DNA from: Roseomonas gilardii
GTDB lineage: Bacteria > Pseudomonadota > Alphaproteobacteria > Acetobacterales > Acetobacteraceae
Direction of reading: 5' to 3'
DNA length: 64,000 bases
NCBI RefSeq assembly: GCF_001941945.1
Contig: NZ_CP015584.1
Span: forward strand, 310,001 to 374,000
In this document: piece by piece, positions 1-8,792 of the stretch
Layout: every line of letters starts with the position of its first letter
Position numbering within the stretch: position 1 is the first letter of the stretch
The notes under the pieces: model-generated
What the model was told of the DNA's origin: nothing
What the model saw: the letters and a program-made list of their open reading frames with translations, nothing else
Databases searched by the model: none
Position numbers and translations under genes: made by a program

Positions 1-580
1 TGCCTGCACCGCGGCGAGGTCGCGATGCAGGCCGGTGGCAAAGCCCGCGAGAAGGGTGGCATTGGCCGCGCCCAGCACATCCTGAAGCGAATCGTCACCG
101 TCCCGGCGCAGCACGCGACGGAGGCGTCGCGCCACCGCGAGCGCCTGACCCACTGCCGGAAGCTCGGCCGCCACCTGCGCGACAAGCAGGCGCTCGGGTT
201 CGGGCAGCGCCTCCGGTTCCATGCTCATAAGGCGGGCCAATCCGCGACCTTCCGGTGCCCGCCATGACGGCGCCGCCGGCGCTTGCGGCCACGATTCCGC
301 CCTGCGTGCCAAGGCCCAGTCGCGCACCATGCTCATGCCACAGGCAAAGCCACAGGCTCGCAGGTCACGCCAAAGCCGCGCGGCGTTGTGGCAGCCCTCG
401 GCCCAGCGCCGCTCCAGCCATGCCGCATGCGGGTCGAGGAGGCTGTCGTGGGATGCTGGCGCAGCCGGCCGGCGAGGGTATCGGGCTGACGATCGGGCAG
501 CAGGTCGACGACCCGATTGCGCTCGAGATCAACGAGAATGGTTCCGTAGCGACGTCCACGACGCCAAGCCCAGTCGTCGA
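1..580 (-). pseudogene. ISL3-family transposase remnant (C-terminal part, cut by the left edge)
   Basis: Read on the minus strand, about 575 to 455 encodes the start of the ISL3 DDE domain (DDWAWRRGRRYGTILVDLE followed by RVVDLLPDR). After a junction near 450 the frame shifts, and the C-terminal segment continues (WLERRWAEGCHNAARLWRDL, later FATGLHRDLAAVQA) off the left edge. The N-terminal zinc-binding/HTH part and most of the catalytic core are missing, so this copy cannot transpose. The 5' end is fused in frame to a LysR fragment. Family assignment rests on recognising these ISL3 signature stretches. The expected C-terminal end would lie outside the window. Confidence 0.8.
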
Positions 581-911
581 GGCCCATCTGCACGGCGATC
601 AGCATACTGGAAAGCGTGTTCGTCTCCGCCGCGATCAACGGCTTCACCCCGGCAAGCAGGAAGGCACGGTCCAGCAGGCCGCGCGTGGTGTTCGGCGGCG
701 CCGGAAATACCAGTGGCACTGCCGCCAGTTCGCGCAGGGCCACGCCTCCTGCCGTCATCGGTGCCCCCCCTTGCCGGCACACGAGGAAAAGGCGCTGCCG
801 GAAAAGCGGCTGGCTGAGCGCGGGCTGGGCGACATGGATGGTCGCCACTGCACGCGAAAAGCTCCCCGCCTCCACGATGCCGACGAAGTAGCGAAGATGG
901 CGCAGTTGCAA
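333..911 (-). pseudogene. LysR-type regulator fragment fused to ISL3 remnant
   Basis: A TTG start at 911-909, preceded by GGAGGG, opens a LysR N-terminus (LQLRHLRYFVGIVEAGSFSR, then VAQPALSQ). At about 808 the frame jumps from the winged helix straight to the second half of the effector domain (RQRLFLVCRQGG to NTLSSMLIAVQMGL), so roughly 100 residues are gone. At about 580 it runs in frame into ISL3 transposase and stops at 333. The open frame is intact but lacks most of the inducer-binding domain, so it is called a pseudogene. It is divergent from the CMD-family gene at 1379 and was probably once its regulator (inference from orientation). Confidence 0.75.
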
Positions 912-1378
912 GCGGCATGGCCCTCCACGGATGGCATTGTGGCGGCCGGACCACGGGGTGAGCAGGGCCTGGAGGATGTTACGGACGTGGATGCTTCCAG
1001 ATGAGAGAGGATGTCTGGCGGGGAGTCCTGACCATCTCGCGGGATCCAGCGGTTGCGGCAAGACCACGTTGGGCATCATGGTGCTGGTCTGACGAAGCCC
1101 AATGCCGGTGTGGTGAAGCGGACGGTGGGGCTGAAGCCGCCATGGCTGCAGAAGCCCCCCTTATTTCGTCACCTCTCGCAGCCAACGGAAGCGCAGCCAA
1201 CGACGCAGCGAACAGGGCCCGCTACCGCTCCCGACGGCACGGCGACGGGCTGACATGACACAGAGTCAATGTCACGATCGTCAAACGGGAATAGAGCTTG
1301 AGCGTTCCGGGAAAATGGATATGCGGCACCGCAGCATCAATGTGCAGGGCGGTAGCAGCGGCACAAGGAGACCCAGCT
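912..1378. other. Intergenic region between the LysR remnant and the CMD-family gene
   Basis: This 467-base stretch has no convincing gene; short open frames on both strands have no recognisable content. Visible structure is a dyad TGACAT (1251-1256) / ATGTCA (1269-1274) about 105 bases before the CMD start. It could be a regulator site for the downstream trio. No clear promoter hexamers were picked out. Confidence 0.4.
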
Positions 1379-1945
1379 TTGCGACTTCCCCTGATTCCAC
1401 CGAACGACCTCAACGCAGAGCAGAAACCTCTCTATGAGGACATGCTCAAGGGTATCTCCAGCAACTTCAACGCCTTTCAGGTGAAGCGGGAGGACGGCGC
1501 ATTGATGGGGCCCTGGAACCCCTGGTTGCACGAGCCACGTATCGGAAAGGCGATCTGGGAACTCACCCTCGCCCTGACCGCCGAGGCGAGCCTGCCCGAC
1601 AACCTGCGGCAGATCGCCATCCTGGTGGTAGGGGCTCATTTCAAGGCTGCCTACGAGCTCTATGCGCATATCGCCGTGGCGGAGAAGGAGGGCATGAAGC
1701 CCGAGCGGCTTGCGAGCCTTGCAGCGGGCGTGAAGCCGGTGGATTTCTCGCCGCAGGAGAGCGTGGTCTATGATTTCTCCCATGCATTGGTACGAGGTGG
1801 TGTGCTGCCGGAGCCAGTCTACAGGTTGGCGGTCGACAGCTTCGGTCAACATGGGACCAACGAGCTCATCTATTTGGTCGGTCTCTACAGTCTCGTGTCC
1901 ACGACGCTGAACGGCTTCAACGTCCCGGTCCCGGAACGTGACTAG
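1379..1945 (+). CDS. Carboxymuconolactone decarboxylase (CMD/AhpD)-family protein
   Basis: The 188-residue product is a small helical protein of the CMD/AhpD superfamily. A conserved region around residues 60-95 (LRQIAILVVGAHFKAAYELY) carries the Glu/His positions of 4-carboxymuconolactone decarboxylase-like proteins. The CxxC pair of the AhpD peroxidase branch is absent, so a peroxidatic role is unlikely. The start chosen is TTG at 1379, eight bases after AAGGAG; an ATG at 1298 would add 27 unlike residues and lacks a good ribosome site. It overlaps the patatin gene by 8 bases, so the two are translationally coupled. Its specific reaction cannot be read from sequence. Confidence 0.8.
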   Translation: MRLPLIPPNDLNAEQKPLYEDMLKGISSNFNAFQVKREDGALMGPWNPWLHEPRIGKAIWELTLALTAEASLPDNLRQIAILVVGAHFKAAYELYAHIAVAEKEGMKPERLASLAAGVKPVDFSPQESVVYDFSHALVRGGVLPEPVYRLAVDSFGQHGTNELIYLVGLYSLVSTTLNGFNVPVPERD

Positions 1946-3149
1946 GACGGCAGGCGCAAGGGCTCCGGCCGCTTCGGCCTGCGCCACGAACACACCATTC
2001 CAGAGCATCGCCTTGCTGCTGCAAGGCGGGGGGGCACTGGGAGCCTATCAGGCAGGGGTTTATGAGGCCCTGGCCGAACATGGGATCGAGCCGACCTGGA
2101 TCGCGGGCATTTCCATCGGAGCGATCAACAGCGCGATCATTGCGGGCAATCCAGCCGGGGAACGCGTCGCAAAGCTACGTGAATTCTGGGAAAGCGTGAC
2201 CACGGGATCTGCCATATGGGGCGGCTGGTTGCCGCATACCCCGCTGGCTGTCAGCCTCCGTGCCGCGGTGAACCAGCTCTCGGCCGGTGAGGTACTGGCG
2301 CGCGGGGTCCCAGGCTTCTTCAGCCCCAGGCTGCTGCCACCTCCGTTGCAGCCCAGCGGAACCCCCGGGGCCACGAGCTGGTACGACACCGGCACCTTGA
2401 GGAACACGCTGAAGCATCTGGTCGATTTCGACCGGATCAACCGGCGGGAGATGCGATTGAGCATCGGTGCCGTGAACGTGCGAACGGGCAACTTCGCCTA
2501 TTTCGACAATGCGAGTGACCGGATCGGACCCGAGCATGTGATGGCATCCGGTGCCCTTCCTCCGGGCTTTCCTGCCGTGGAGATCGACGGGGAACATTAC
2601 TGGGATGGCGGCATGGTATCGAACACGCCGCTCGACTGGGTTCTCTCGGCACCCTCCGAACTGGACACGCTGGTCTTCCAGGTGGATCTGTGGAGCGCCG
2701 AAGGGGCGCTGCCGGGAGACCTGATGAGCGTCGCGGTGCGGATGAAGGAGATCCAGTATTCGAGCCGGACACGTGCCGCGACAGACGAGTTCCGCGCCAA
2801 GCAGCGGTTGCGCGCCGCCTTTCATGTCCTGCAAAGGCAACTGCCGGAAAGTCTCAGGGACACGCCGGAAGCGAAAACGCTCGCCGAGATCGCCGATCCG
2901 GCACGCTACAACATCGTGCAACTGATCTATCGTTCCCCGACCTACGAGGGGCAGTCCAAGGACTACGAGTTCTCACGACGAACGATGGAGGAGCATTGGC
3001 GCTCGGGCTATGACAATGCCCTGACGACGTTGGCCCATCCGGAAGTGATGACCTTGCCGGACGACCCGGGCGGCGTCGCGACCTATGATTTCCTCCATCC
3101 CAGCCGCGCGCGTGCGGCGTCTGCCAAGTCAGAGAAGGAAGCAACATGA
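1938..3149 (+). CDS. Patatin-like phospholipase with DUF3734-type C-terminus
   Basis: The 403-residue product is a serine lipid hydrolase with a Ser-Asp dyad. The oxyanion-hole motif [11 protein letters not shown] is near residue 31, the nucleophile elbow G-I-S-I-G near residue 60 and the catalytic DGG ([15 protein letters not shown]) near residue 220. The C-terminal block around [20 protein letters not shown] is typical of the DUF3734 extension. GTG start at 1938 overlaps the CMD gene. The 3' end shares ATGA with bdhA, so lipase and 3-hydroxybutyrate dehydrogenase are made together. This fits release and oxidation of hydroxyacids, for example in PHB or lipid turnover (inference). A related gene lies at 45048-46166. 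Confidence 0.87.
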   Translation: MTRTAGARAPAASACATNTPFQSIALLLQGGGALGAYQAGVYEALAEHGIEPTWIAGISIGAINSAIIAGNPAGERVAKLREFWESVTTGSAIWGGWLPHTPLAVSLRAAVNQLSAGEVLARGVPGFFSPRLLPPPLQPSGTPGATSWYDTGTLRNTLKHLVDFDRINRREMRLSIGAVNVRTGNFAYFDNASDRIGPEHVMASGALPPGFPAVEIDGEHYWDGGMVSNTPLDWVLSAPSELDTLVFQVDLWSAEGALPGDLMSVAVRMKEIQYSSRTRAATDEFRAKQRLRAAFHVLQRQLPESLRDTPEAKTLAEIADPARYNIVQLIYRSPTYEGQSKDYEFSRRTMEEHWRSGYDNALTTLAHPEVMTLPDDPGGVATYDFLHPSRARAASAKSEKEAT

Positions 3150-3928
3150 GCCTGCAGGATAAGGTCGCGGTGGTAACTGGCGCCGCCAGTGGCATCGGCA
3201 AGGAAATTGCGCGGCAATTCTTTGCTGACGGTGCCCGGATCGCCATTGCAGACCTGAATGGCGAGGCAGCACGCGCCACGGCGGCCGAGTTCGACCCGGA
3301 TGGGTTGCGTGCGATGGGTGTGCAGATGGACGTGACGGATGAGGCACAGGTCGATGCCGGGATCGATGCGGTGGCCGAGAAGTTCGGTGGCATCGACGTG
3401 CTGGTGTCCAATGCCGGCATTCAGATCGTCGCGCCGATCGAGACGTTTGCCTTCGCGGACTGGAAGAAGCTCCTGTCGATCCACCTTGATGGGGCATTCC
3501 TGACCACCCGTGCCTGCCTGAGACACATGTACGCGCAGGGGCGCGGTGGCAGTGTGATCTACATGGGCTCGGTGCATTCCAAGGAGGCCTCGAAGCTCAA
3601 GGCGCCCTATGTGACGGCGAAGCACGGTCTTGTGGGGCTGGCCAAGGTGGTCGCCAAGGAGGGAGCGGCTCACGGCGTGCGCTCCAACGTCATCTGTCCG
3701 GGCTTCGTGCGGACGCCGCTGGTGGAGAAGCAGATCCCCGAGCAGGCAAAGGAACTCGGCATCAGCGAGGATGACGTCATCCATAACGTGATGCTGAAGG
3801 ACACGGTGGATGGCGAGTTTACCACGGTGGACGACGTGGCGCGGACGGCGGTGTTCCTGGCCGGGTTCCCGACCAATGCACTGACCGGGCAGTCGGTCGT
3901 GGTAAGCCACGGCTGGTTTATGCAGTAG
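3146..3928 (+). CDS. bdhA: D-3-hydroxybutyrate dehydrogenase (SDR family)
   Basis: The 260-residue product is a classical short-chain dehydrogenase that oxidises (R)-3-hydroxybutyrate to acetoacetate with NAD. It has the Rossmann motif TGAASGIG (residues 11-18), NAG (about residue 90), catalytic Ser in YMGSVHSKE, and YVTAK as the Tyr-x3-Lys pair. The C-terminal half contains [19 protein letters not shown] and ends HGWFMQ, both characteristic of the 3-hydroxybutyrate dehydrogenase branch. The start overlaps the patatin stop (ATGA), with AAGGAAG upstream. It is the last gene of the plus-strand trio and is followed by a hairpin cluster. Confidence 0.9.
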   Translation: MSLQDKVAVVTGAASGIGKEIARQFFADGARIAIADLNGEAARATAAEFDPDGLRAMGVQMDVTDEAQVDAGIDAVAEKFGGIDVLVSNAGIQIVAPIETFAFADWKKLLSIHLDGAFLTTRACLRHMYAQGRGGSVIYMGSVHSKEASKLKAPYVTAKHGLVGLAKVVAKEGAAHGVRSNVICPGFVRTPLVEKQIPEQAKELGISEDDVIHNVMLKDTVDGEFTTVDDVARTAVFLAGFPTNALTGQSVVVSHGWFMQ

Positions 3929-3951
3929 GAGCCCGGCCAGAGGACCGTCTG

Positions 3952-3969
3952 AGGCGGGGTGGCCCGCCT
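3952..3969 (+). terminator. Hairpin after bdhA
   Basis: Perfect inverted repeat AGGCGGG-GTGG-CCCGCCT, 23 bases after the bdhA stop. There is no T-run, which is common in GC-rich genomes, so the terminator role is inferred from position. Confidence 0.55.
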
Positions 3970-4022
3970 AAGCCGCACCGGAGCGACGGAGGTTGGGCCG
4001 TTGCCCTACCATGGTGCGAGGA

Positions 4023-4055
4023 CGGCGGGCTGCGGCTCCGCGTCACAGCCCGCCG
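4023..4055. terminator. Strong hairpin between convergent bdhA and MFS genes
   Basis: Perfect 10-base arms CGGCGGGCTG / CAGCCCGCCG with a 13-base loop. The intergenic position between converging genes suggests bidirectional termination. No T-run on either side. Confidence 0.6.
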
Positions 4056-4067
4056 AGGCGAATTCCA

Positions 4068-4090
4068 TGGACAGCAGGTCGTGCTGTCCA
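4068..4090. terminator. Third hairpin of the convergent intergenic region
   Basis: Perfect 9-base arms TGGACAGCA / TGCTGTCCA around a 5-base loop. A further near-perfect pair (CCAGGACCGG at 4088-4097 and CCGGACCTGG at 4109-4118) overlaps its right side, giving an alternative structure. Confidence 0.5.
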
Positions 4091-4173
4091 GGACCGGGCG
4101 ACGGGTTTCCGGACCTGGAACGTGATGCCGCGCGCCGCGCAATATCATGCGCGATGAGGAGGCAGGGTGCTTG

Positions 4174-5517
4174 TCAGTGCGCGGCGGAGACACCACTCGA
4201 CCGTGCCGGGGCGTGGCGCGGCTGGATGATCGCGACGGCGAGTGCGGCAACGACCAGCGGCAACGCGAGTGCGAGATAGTAGCCGGAAGGCCCACCAACC
4301 TGGAGGAGCCAACCGCCTGCCGCCGAGCCGATGATTGCGCCGGAGCGACCGATGCCGATGGCCCATCCGGTCCCGGTGGCCCGCAACTCCGTGGGATAAA
4401 TCCCGGAGACGAGATAGTTCAGCGCGATCTGCTGCCCTCCGATGCCGAAGCCCGCCATGGCGATCAGGATGAAGACCAGCGTCCAGTTCTCGCCGCTTGC
4501 AGCCAGGCCGACGCATAGGGCGATGCCGAGAACGAACATCGCGAGAAGGATGCGCCTTGCATCCATCTTCGGCAGGATGAAGGACAGCGGGATGGCGAAA
4601 AGGATGAAAGCCGTGTTCACCACCACCGTTCCCATCGCGGCCCTCTCCGCCGGCAGGCCGGACGCCGTCAGCACCGTGGGTAGCCAGAGCAGCAGCATGA
4701 ACCAGGCGATCCAGTTGAAGAGATAAGTGGTCCAGACCGCGAGGGTCGCTGTGCGGTAGGCGGGGACCAGGAGGCTGCGGACCGAGCCACGCTCTCCCTT
4801 GGATTGGACGGCGAAGGAGGTACGCTCCGGCAGCGGTCGGCCGAGGAGGCGCTGCACCAGCCGCCGGCTCTTCTCCGCATCGCCGTCTCGGCCCCGTGCG
4901 ACCAGGAACTGCGGCGATTCAGGCAAGAGGACGAGGCAGAGCAGCGCCAGCGCCAGTGGAAGCGCACCGCCGACGAGGTAGATGCCTTGCCAGCCGATGA
5001 GCGGCATCCAGCCCGAGGCGAGCAGGCCCCCGAGCACGGCGCCGCCCGGCAGTCCCAACAGCACGCCGGTCAGCACCGCACCGCGTATCCGGGCCGGGCT
5101 GTACTCGGCGGCCAGGGCCAGCAGGACCGGTGTGGCGCCACCCATGCCGAGGCCGGTGAGGAAGCGCAGTACCACGATCTGCCAGGGTGCGCCGGCAAAG
5201 GCGATGGCCAAGGAGAAGAGGCCAAAGAGCAGCATCGCGCCGATGATAGCCATGCGCCGGCCGATCCGGTCGCCGAGGGTGCCCAGCAGCATCGCGCCCA
5301 GCGCCATGCCCAGCGTACCGGAAATGAAGATGTAGCCCATGTCGGCGGAGGTCATGCCGAAGGCCCGGGCAATCGCCGGGCCGGTATAGGCGATGCACTG
5401 TGTGTCGAAGCCATCCAGCGCGGCGACCAGGAAACAAAGAGCGAACACCTTCCACTGGCGCCAGCCTATCGGCTCCGCGTCGATCAGTTCCTGAATCGTC
5501 ATCTGTCTCGCGAGCAT
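4174..5517 (-). CDS. MFS aromatic acid:H+ symporter (AAHS type), distal copy
   Basis: The 447-residue, 12-helix permease begins with the AAHS-type cytosolic stretch (MTIQELIDAEPIGWRQWKVF). The first helix carries the DGFD motif needed for aromatic-acid uptake in PcaK/BenK relatives. The loop 2-3 signature is GDRIGRR and an LPESPQFL loop lies mid-protein. The start at 5517 has GGGAG seven bases before; the frame stays open further upstream but only overlaps TctC. It is the last gene of the twelve-gene ben/cat array, 41 bases after tctC. A second AAHS gene sits at 8793-10142. The substrate may be benzoate, a hydroxybenzoate or muconate; sequence does not decide. Confidence 0.85.
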   Translation of the reverse strand: MLARQMTIQELIDAEPIGWRQWKVFALCFLVAALDGFDTQCIAYTGPAIARAFGMTSADMGYIFISGTLGMALGAMLLGTLGDRIGRRMAIIGAMLLFGLFSLAIAFAGAPWQIVVLRFLTGLGMGGATPVLLALAAEYSPARIRGAVLTGVLLGLPGGAVLGGLLASGWMPLIGWQGIYLVGGALPLALALLCLVLLPESPQFLVARGRDGDAEKSRRLVQRLLGRPLPERTSFAVQSKGERGSVRSLLVPAYRTATLAVWTTYLFNWIAWFMLLLWLPTVLTASGLPAERAAMGTVVVNTAFILFAIPLSFILPKMDARRILLAMFVLGIALCVGLAASGENWTLVFILIAMAGFGIGGQQIALNYLVSGIYPTELRATGTGWAIGIGRSGAIIGSAAGGWLLQVGGPSGYYLALALPLVVAALAVAIIQPRHAPARSSGVSAAH

Positions 5518-5558
5518 TCGTTTCTCCCTGCAATTAGGTGTTGTCGGGGGCGGATCGT

Positions 5559-6539
5559 TCAGTCGGGCTGGATCGACAGTTCCCGCACCAGATCCTTCCA
5601 GCGCGCGGTTTCCTGGCGCAGCAGGCGGTCGAGGCTTTCGGCGTCGCCATCCATGGGCTCGGCGCCGATGCCGGCGAGGCGGTCGCGCATGGCGGGGTCC
5701 CGCAGGGCGCCTGTCACGGCGGCTTCCATCCTGCGCCGCCCCTCCAGCGGCAGGCCGGCCGGGGCCAGCATGGCGAACCAGGGATCGAGCGCGTAGCCAG
5801 CGACCCCGGCCTCGGCCAGTGTCGGCAGGTCGGGCTGGGCGGCGATACGCCGGCCGGTGGTCACCGCCAGGGCCCGCAGCCGGCCCGAGGCGAGCTGCGG
5901 CGCCGCCGAGGTCAGGCTGTCGAACATCATGTCGACCCGGCCCGTGACGAGATCGGACAGGGCCGGACCGGAACCCTTGTAGGGCACATGGGTCAGCTCG
6001 GTTCGGGATAGCGCCGCGAAGAGGGCACCCGCGAGATGGATCGAGGTGCCGCTGCCTGCGGAAGCATAGGTCAGCACGCCCGGGGCGCGGCGCGCGGCGG
6101 CGATGACATCGGCCGGGCTTTCCCAAGGACTGTCCCGCGGCACCACGAGCAGGTTCGGTACCACCGCGACCGGGGCCACAGCGGCGAAGTCGCGCAGCCC
6201 GTCATAGGGAAGATGAGGCGAGAGCGCCGGGTTCACCGCATACGCCATGGAGACCATGAGCAGCGTATGCGCGTCCGTGCTCTGCGCCGCCGCCGCCGTG
6301 CCGATCGTCCCGCCGCCGCCGGCGCGGTTCTCGACCACCACGGGCTGGCCGAGCGTGCCGACGAGGGTCGGGGCCAGGAGGCGCGCCATGGCGTCGATGG
6401 CCCCACCCGGCGGGAAAGGCACGATGAGACGGATCGGGCGAGTGGGCCAGGCGGCCTCGGCGAAGGCGAAGCCCGGCCCGCAGGTGGCCATGGCGAGGGC
6501 CGGGAGGGCGCGCAAGAGGGAACGGCGCTGCATGGTCAT
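5559..6539 (-). CDS. Bug/TctC-family periplasmic solute receptor
   Basis: The 326-residue secreted protein has an Arg-rich signal sequence (MQRRSLLRALPALAMATCG) and cleavage likely after AFAEA. The Bug fold signature PIRLIVPFPPGGAIDAMARL follows, then VVVENRAGGGG, DLVTGRVDMMFDSL and LAEAGVAGYALDPWFAM. Bug proteins bind carboxylates in a Venus-flytrap cleft and usually serve TctAB permeases; none is encoded nearby. Its start shares ATGA with the EamA gene, so it is coupled to the ben/cat array and may bind an aromatic or dicarboxylic acid for a distant TctAB, or act as a sensor (inference). Confidence 0.88.
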   Translation of the reverse strand: MTMQRRSLLRALPALAMATCGPGFAFAEAAWPTRPIRLIVPFPPGGAIDAMARLLAPTLVGTLGQPVVVENRAGGGGTIGTAAAAQSTDAHTLLMVSMAYAVNPALSPHLPYDGLRDFAAVAPVAVVPNLLVVPRDSPWESPADVIAAARRAPGVLTYASAGSGTSIHLAGALFAALSRTELTHVPYKGSGPALSDLVTGRVDMMFDSLTSAAPQLASGRLRALAVTTGRRIAAQPDLPTLAEAGVAGYALDPWFAMLAPAGLPLEGRRRMEAAVTGALRDPAMRDRLAGIGAEPMDGDAESLDRLLRQETARWKDLVRELSIQPD

Positions 6540-7492
6540 CGTCCTGAGAGGGAGGCCGGAGCGGCCCTTCCGGACCGGTTGGGGGCCTGGGCGACGCGGG
6601 GAGCAGAAGCGGGGGCGGCAGGGCTGGCCAGAGCGACGCCCAGGCCGGCGAGGCCCATCCCGGCGATCTGGAGGAGCCCAAGGCTTTCACCGAACCCCAG
6701 ATAGGCGATCAGCGCGGCGGCCGGCGGCACGAGGTAGAACAGCGAGGCCACGCCGGACACGGCACCCCGCCGGATCATCCGCAATAGCAGGCCGATGGCG
6801 CCGACCGAGAGGCCGAGGACACCCCAGGCCAGCCCTGCCCAAGCCTGCCAAGCCCAGTTGAAATGGAATTCCCCGGCCGCCACGGCGATGGGGGCCATGG
6901 CCAGCGTGGCGCCCAGGAACTGGACGGCCGCGCCGGCCCGCAGGTCGCCGCCCGCGCCGGTGCGCTTCTGCAGGATCGTGCCCAGGGTCATGGCCAGGGT
7001 GCCGCCCAGGCAGACCGCCAGCGGCAGCAGCGGCAACCCGCTGGGACCACCGTCACCCGTCACGGCCAAGCCCGGCGCGAGGACGAGTGCCGCCCCCGCG
7101 AAGCCGAGACCGATGCCGAGCCAGCGGCGCGGCCCGACCGCCTCACCCAGCAGGGAAATGGCTAGCGCGGCGGTCAGCAGTGGCTGCAGGCCGCCCACCA
7201 GCGCGGCGATCCCCGCCGGCAGGCCGTGGCGCACCGACCAGAAGACGCCGAAGAGATAGGCGCCCTGCATCAGCACCCCGCACAGCAGCGCGGCACCCCA
7301 GGCGCGTGCCGAGCGGGGCCATGGGGCGCCGGCGGCCAGGGCCAGCAGGGCGAAGACGACGGCGCTCAGGGCGAAGCGCAGGGTCAGGAAGGCCAGCGGC
7401 TCCGCATAGGGGCCGACGAAACGCGCCAGCACGAAGCCGGTGGCCCAGATACCGACGAAGAGGAGCGGCGCGATGCCGTCGAGCCGGTTCAC
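6536..7492 (-). CDS. EamA-family (DMT) membrane transporter
   Basis: The 318-residue protein has ten hydrophobic segments in two EamA repeats. The first starts at LLFVGIWATGFVLARFV; the second runs from about LGGTLAMTLGTILQKR to AGMGLAGLGVALA. The EamA superfamily exports metabolites or amino acids across the inner membrane. Substrate is unknown; export of a toxic intermediate of aromatic degradation is one possibility (inference). GTG start at 7492 overlaps the monooxygenase stop (GTGA), and its stop overlaps tctC, so all three are translationally coupled. Confidence 0.85.
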   Translation of the reverse strand: MNRLDGIAPLLFVGIWATGFVLARFVGPYAEPLAFLTLRFALSAVVFALLALAAGAPWPRSARAWGAALLCGVLMQGAYLFGVFWSVRHGLPAGIAALVGGLQPLLTAALAISLLGEAVGPRRWLGIGLGFAGAALVLAPGLAVTGDGGPSGLPLLPLAVCLGGTLAMTLGTILQKRTGAGGDLRAGAAVQFLGATLAMAPIAVAAGEFHFNWAWQAWAGLAWGVLGLSVGAIGLLLRMIRRGAVSGVASLFYLVPPAAALIAYLGFGESLGLLQIAGMGLAGLGVALASPAAPASAPRVAQAPNRSGRAAPASLSGR

Positions 7493-8715
7493 GCCGCCCT
7501 GGCCCGTGACAGGGAAGGTCCGGACGGCCCGTCCACCGATCGCAGGGCGTCGAAACCGTGGATCCAGCCGAAATCCTGGGGGAAGCGCGCCACGCGCCGG
7601 TCGCGCTCCGCCAGGCCGGGCCCGTCGGGCAGGTGCAGCAGCGCGTTGGTGACCCAGGAACTGCGCTGGATCTTGCGCGTGCGTGCCCGGCGAAGCGCCT
7701 CGTAGCGCGGCAGGACCGCCTCCATCGCCTCGCTACGGCCCAGGAGCTCCGCCAGGGTCAGCGCATCCTCGATGGTGGTGTTCGCGCCCTGTCCGTGATG
7801 GGGCAGCATGGCATGCGCGGCATCGCCCAGCAGGACCGCCCGCCCGCGCGACCAGCGCCGCAGCGGCCGGGTGACGAAGAGACCCCAACGCGCGTGGTGT
7901 GTGGCGGCACCGATCATCTCGATCACGGCGGGGTGCCAGCCCTGGAAAGCCGCCAGCGCCTCCTCCCGCGAGGCCTCGTCCAGCCAAGCGTCGCGGCGCG
8001 GCCAGGGGCAAGGCCCCTCGGTCACGGCGAAGAAGTTGACATGCCCGCCGTCGCCGCCGATCGCGTAGTGCAGGAGATGCGCCGCCGGCCCCATCCAGAA
8101 CTGTATGGCCCGCGGGTCCGGCAGTGAAGGCAGGCGGTCCACCGGGACGATGCCGCGGAAGGCGCTGGTGCCGGAATAGAGGGTCTCCTCGCGCCCCGTG
8201 ACCCAGCGGCGCAGGACCGAACGGACGCCGTCGGCGCCGATCGCCAGATCCGCCTCGGCCACGTGGCCGTTGGCGAAGCCCAGGCGCAGCACGGGCCCCG
8301 CTTCCTCGACCGAGGTGAGGCGGTACCCCAGATGCAGTCCCTCCCCGCCCAGGGCGCCGCTCAGGACCTTCTGCAGGTCGGCGCGGTGGACGCCGAAATA
8401 GGGGGCGCCGAACCGGGCGCGGTAGGCACCGCCCTCGCACACCGGATGCGCGGCGATGCGGCGGCCGTCGTGCCAGTCGCGGTAGATCAACTCCGTCGGT
8501 TCGGCGGACACGGCGCTCAGCGCCGGCATCAGCCCCAGCCGGTCCAGTTCCCGCGTGGCATTGGCGGACAGCGCCACGGCCGCGCCGATCTCGGCCAGGA
8601 ACTGGGCCTGCTCGTAGACCTCGGCCCGCAGCCCACGCTGGCGCAGGGCCAGCGCCAGGGTCAGGCCGCCGATCCCGCCACCGACGATGGCGATGCGAGG
8701 GTGCTTCTGAGCCAT
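7489..8715 (-). CDS. FAD-dependent aromatic monooxygenase (salicylate-/hydroxybenzoate-hydroxylase type)
   Basis: The 408-residue class A flavoprotein monooxygenase has the Rossmann GxGxxG (IVGGGIGG, residues 9-16), the DG motif (IGADGVRSVLRRW, about residue 160) and the GD motif (LLGDAAHAMLPHHGQG, about residue 290). Relatives hydroxylate salicylate, 3-hydroxybenzoate or 6-hydroxynicotinate using NAD(P)H and O2. Placement behind catABC makes salicylate to catechol an attractive reaction, but motifs do not fix the substrate. The ATG at 8715 begins MAQKHP; an in-frame ATG at about 8736 would add a few residues. It lies 77 bases after the upstream transporter. Confidence 0.85.
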   Translation of the reverse strand: MAQKHPRIAIVGGGIGGLTLALALRQRGLRAEVYEQAQFLAEIGAAVALSANATRELDRLGLMPALSAVSAEPTELIYRDWHDGRRIAAHPVCEGGAYRARFGAPYFGVHRADLQKVLSGALGGEGLHLGYRLTSVEEAGPVLRLGFANGHVAEADLAIGADGVRSVLRRWVTGREETLYSGTSAFRGIVPVDRLPSLPDPRAIQFWMGPAAHLLHYAIGGDGGHVNFFAVTEGPCPWPRRDAWLDEASREEALAAFQGWHPAVIEMIGAATHHARWGLFVTRPLRRWSRGRAVLLGDAAHAMLPHHGQGANTTIEDALTLAELLGRSEAMEAVLPRYEALRRARTRKIQRSSWVTNALLHLPDGPGLAERDRRVARFPQDFGWIHGFDALRSVDGPSGPSLSRARAA

Positions 8716-8792
8716 GATGGGGAGGCTTCCTTCCATGAGGTACCGCGCCGCGTCCCGATCGGGCCGGAACGCGACGCATCGGCTGGCGGGGC

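Noticed and set aside
4174-6126. Very long minus-strand frame reaching past the MFS start into tctC
   Set aside because: Protein similarity and a ribosome site begin at 5517; the upstream part is an antiframe of TctC without recognisable sequence.
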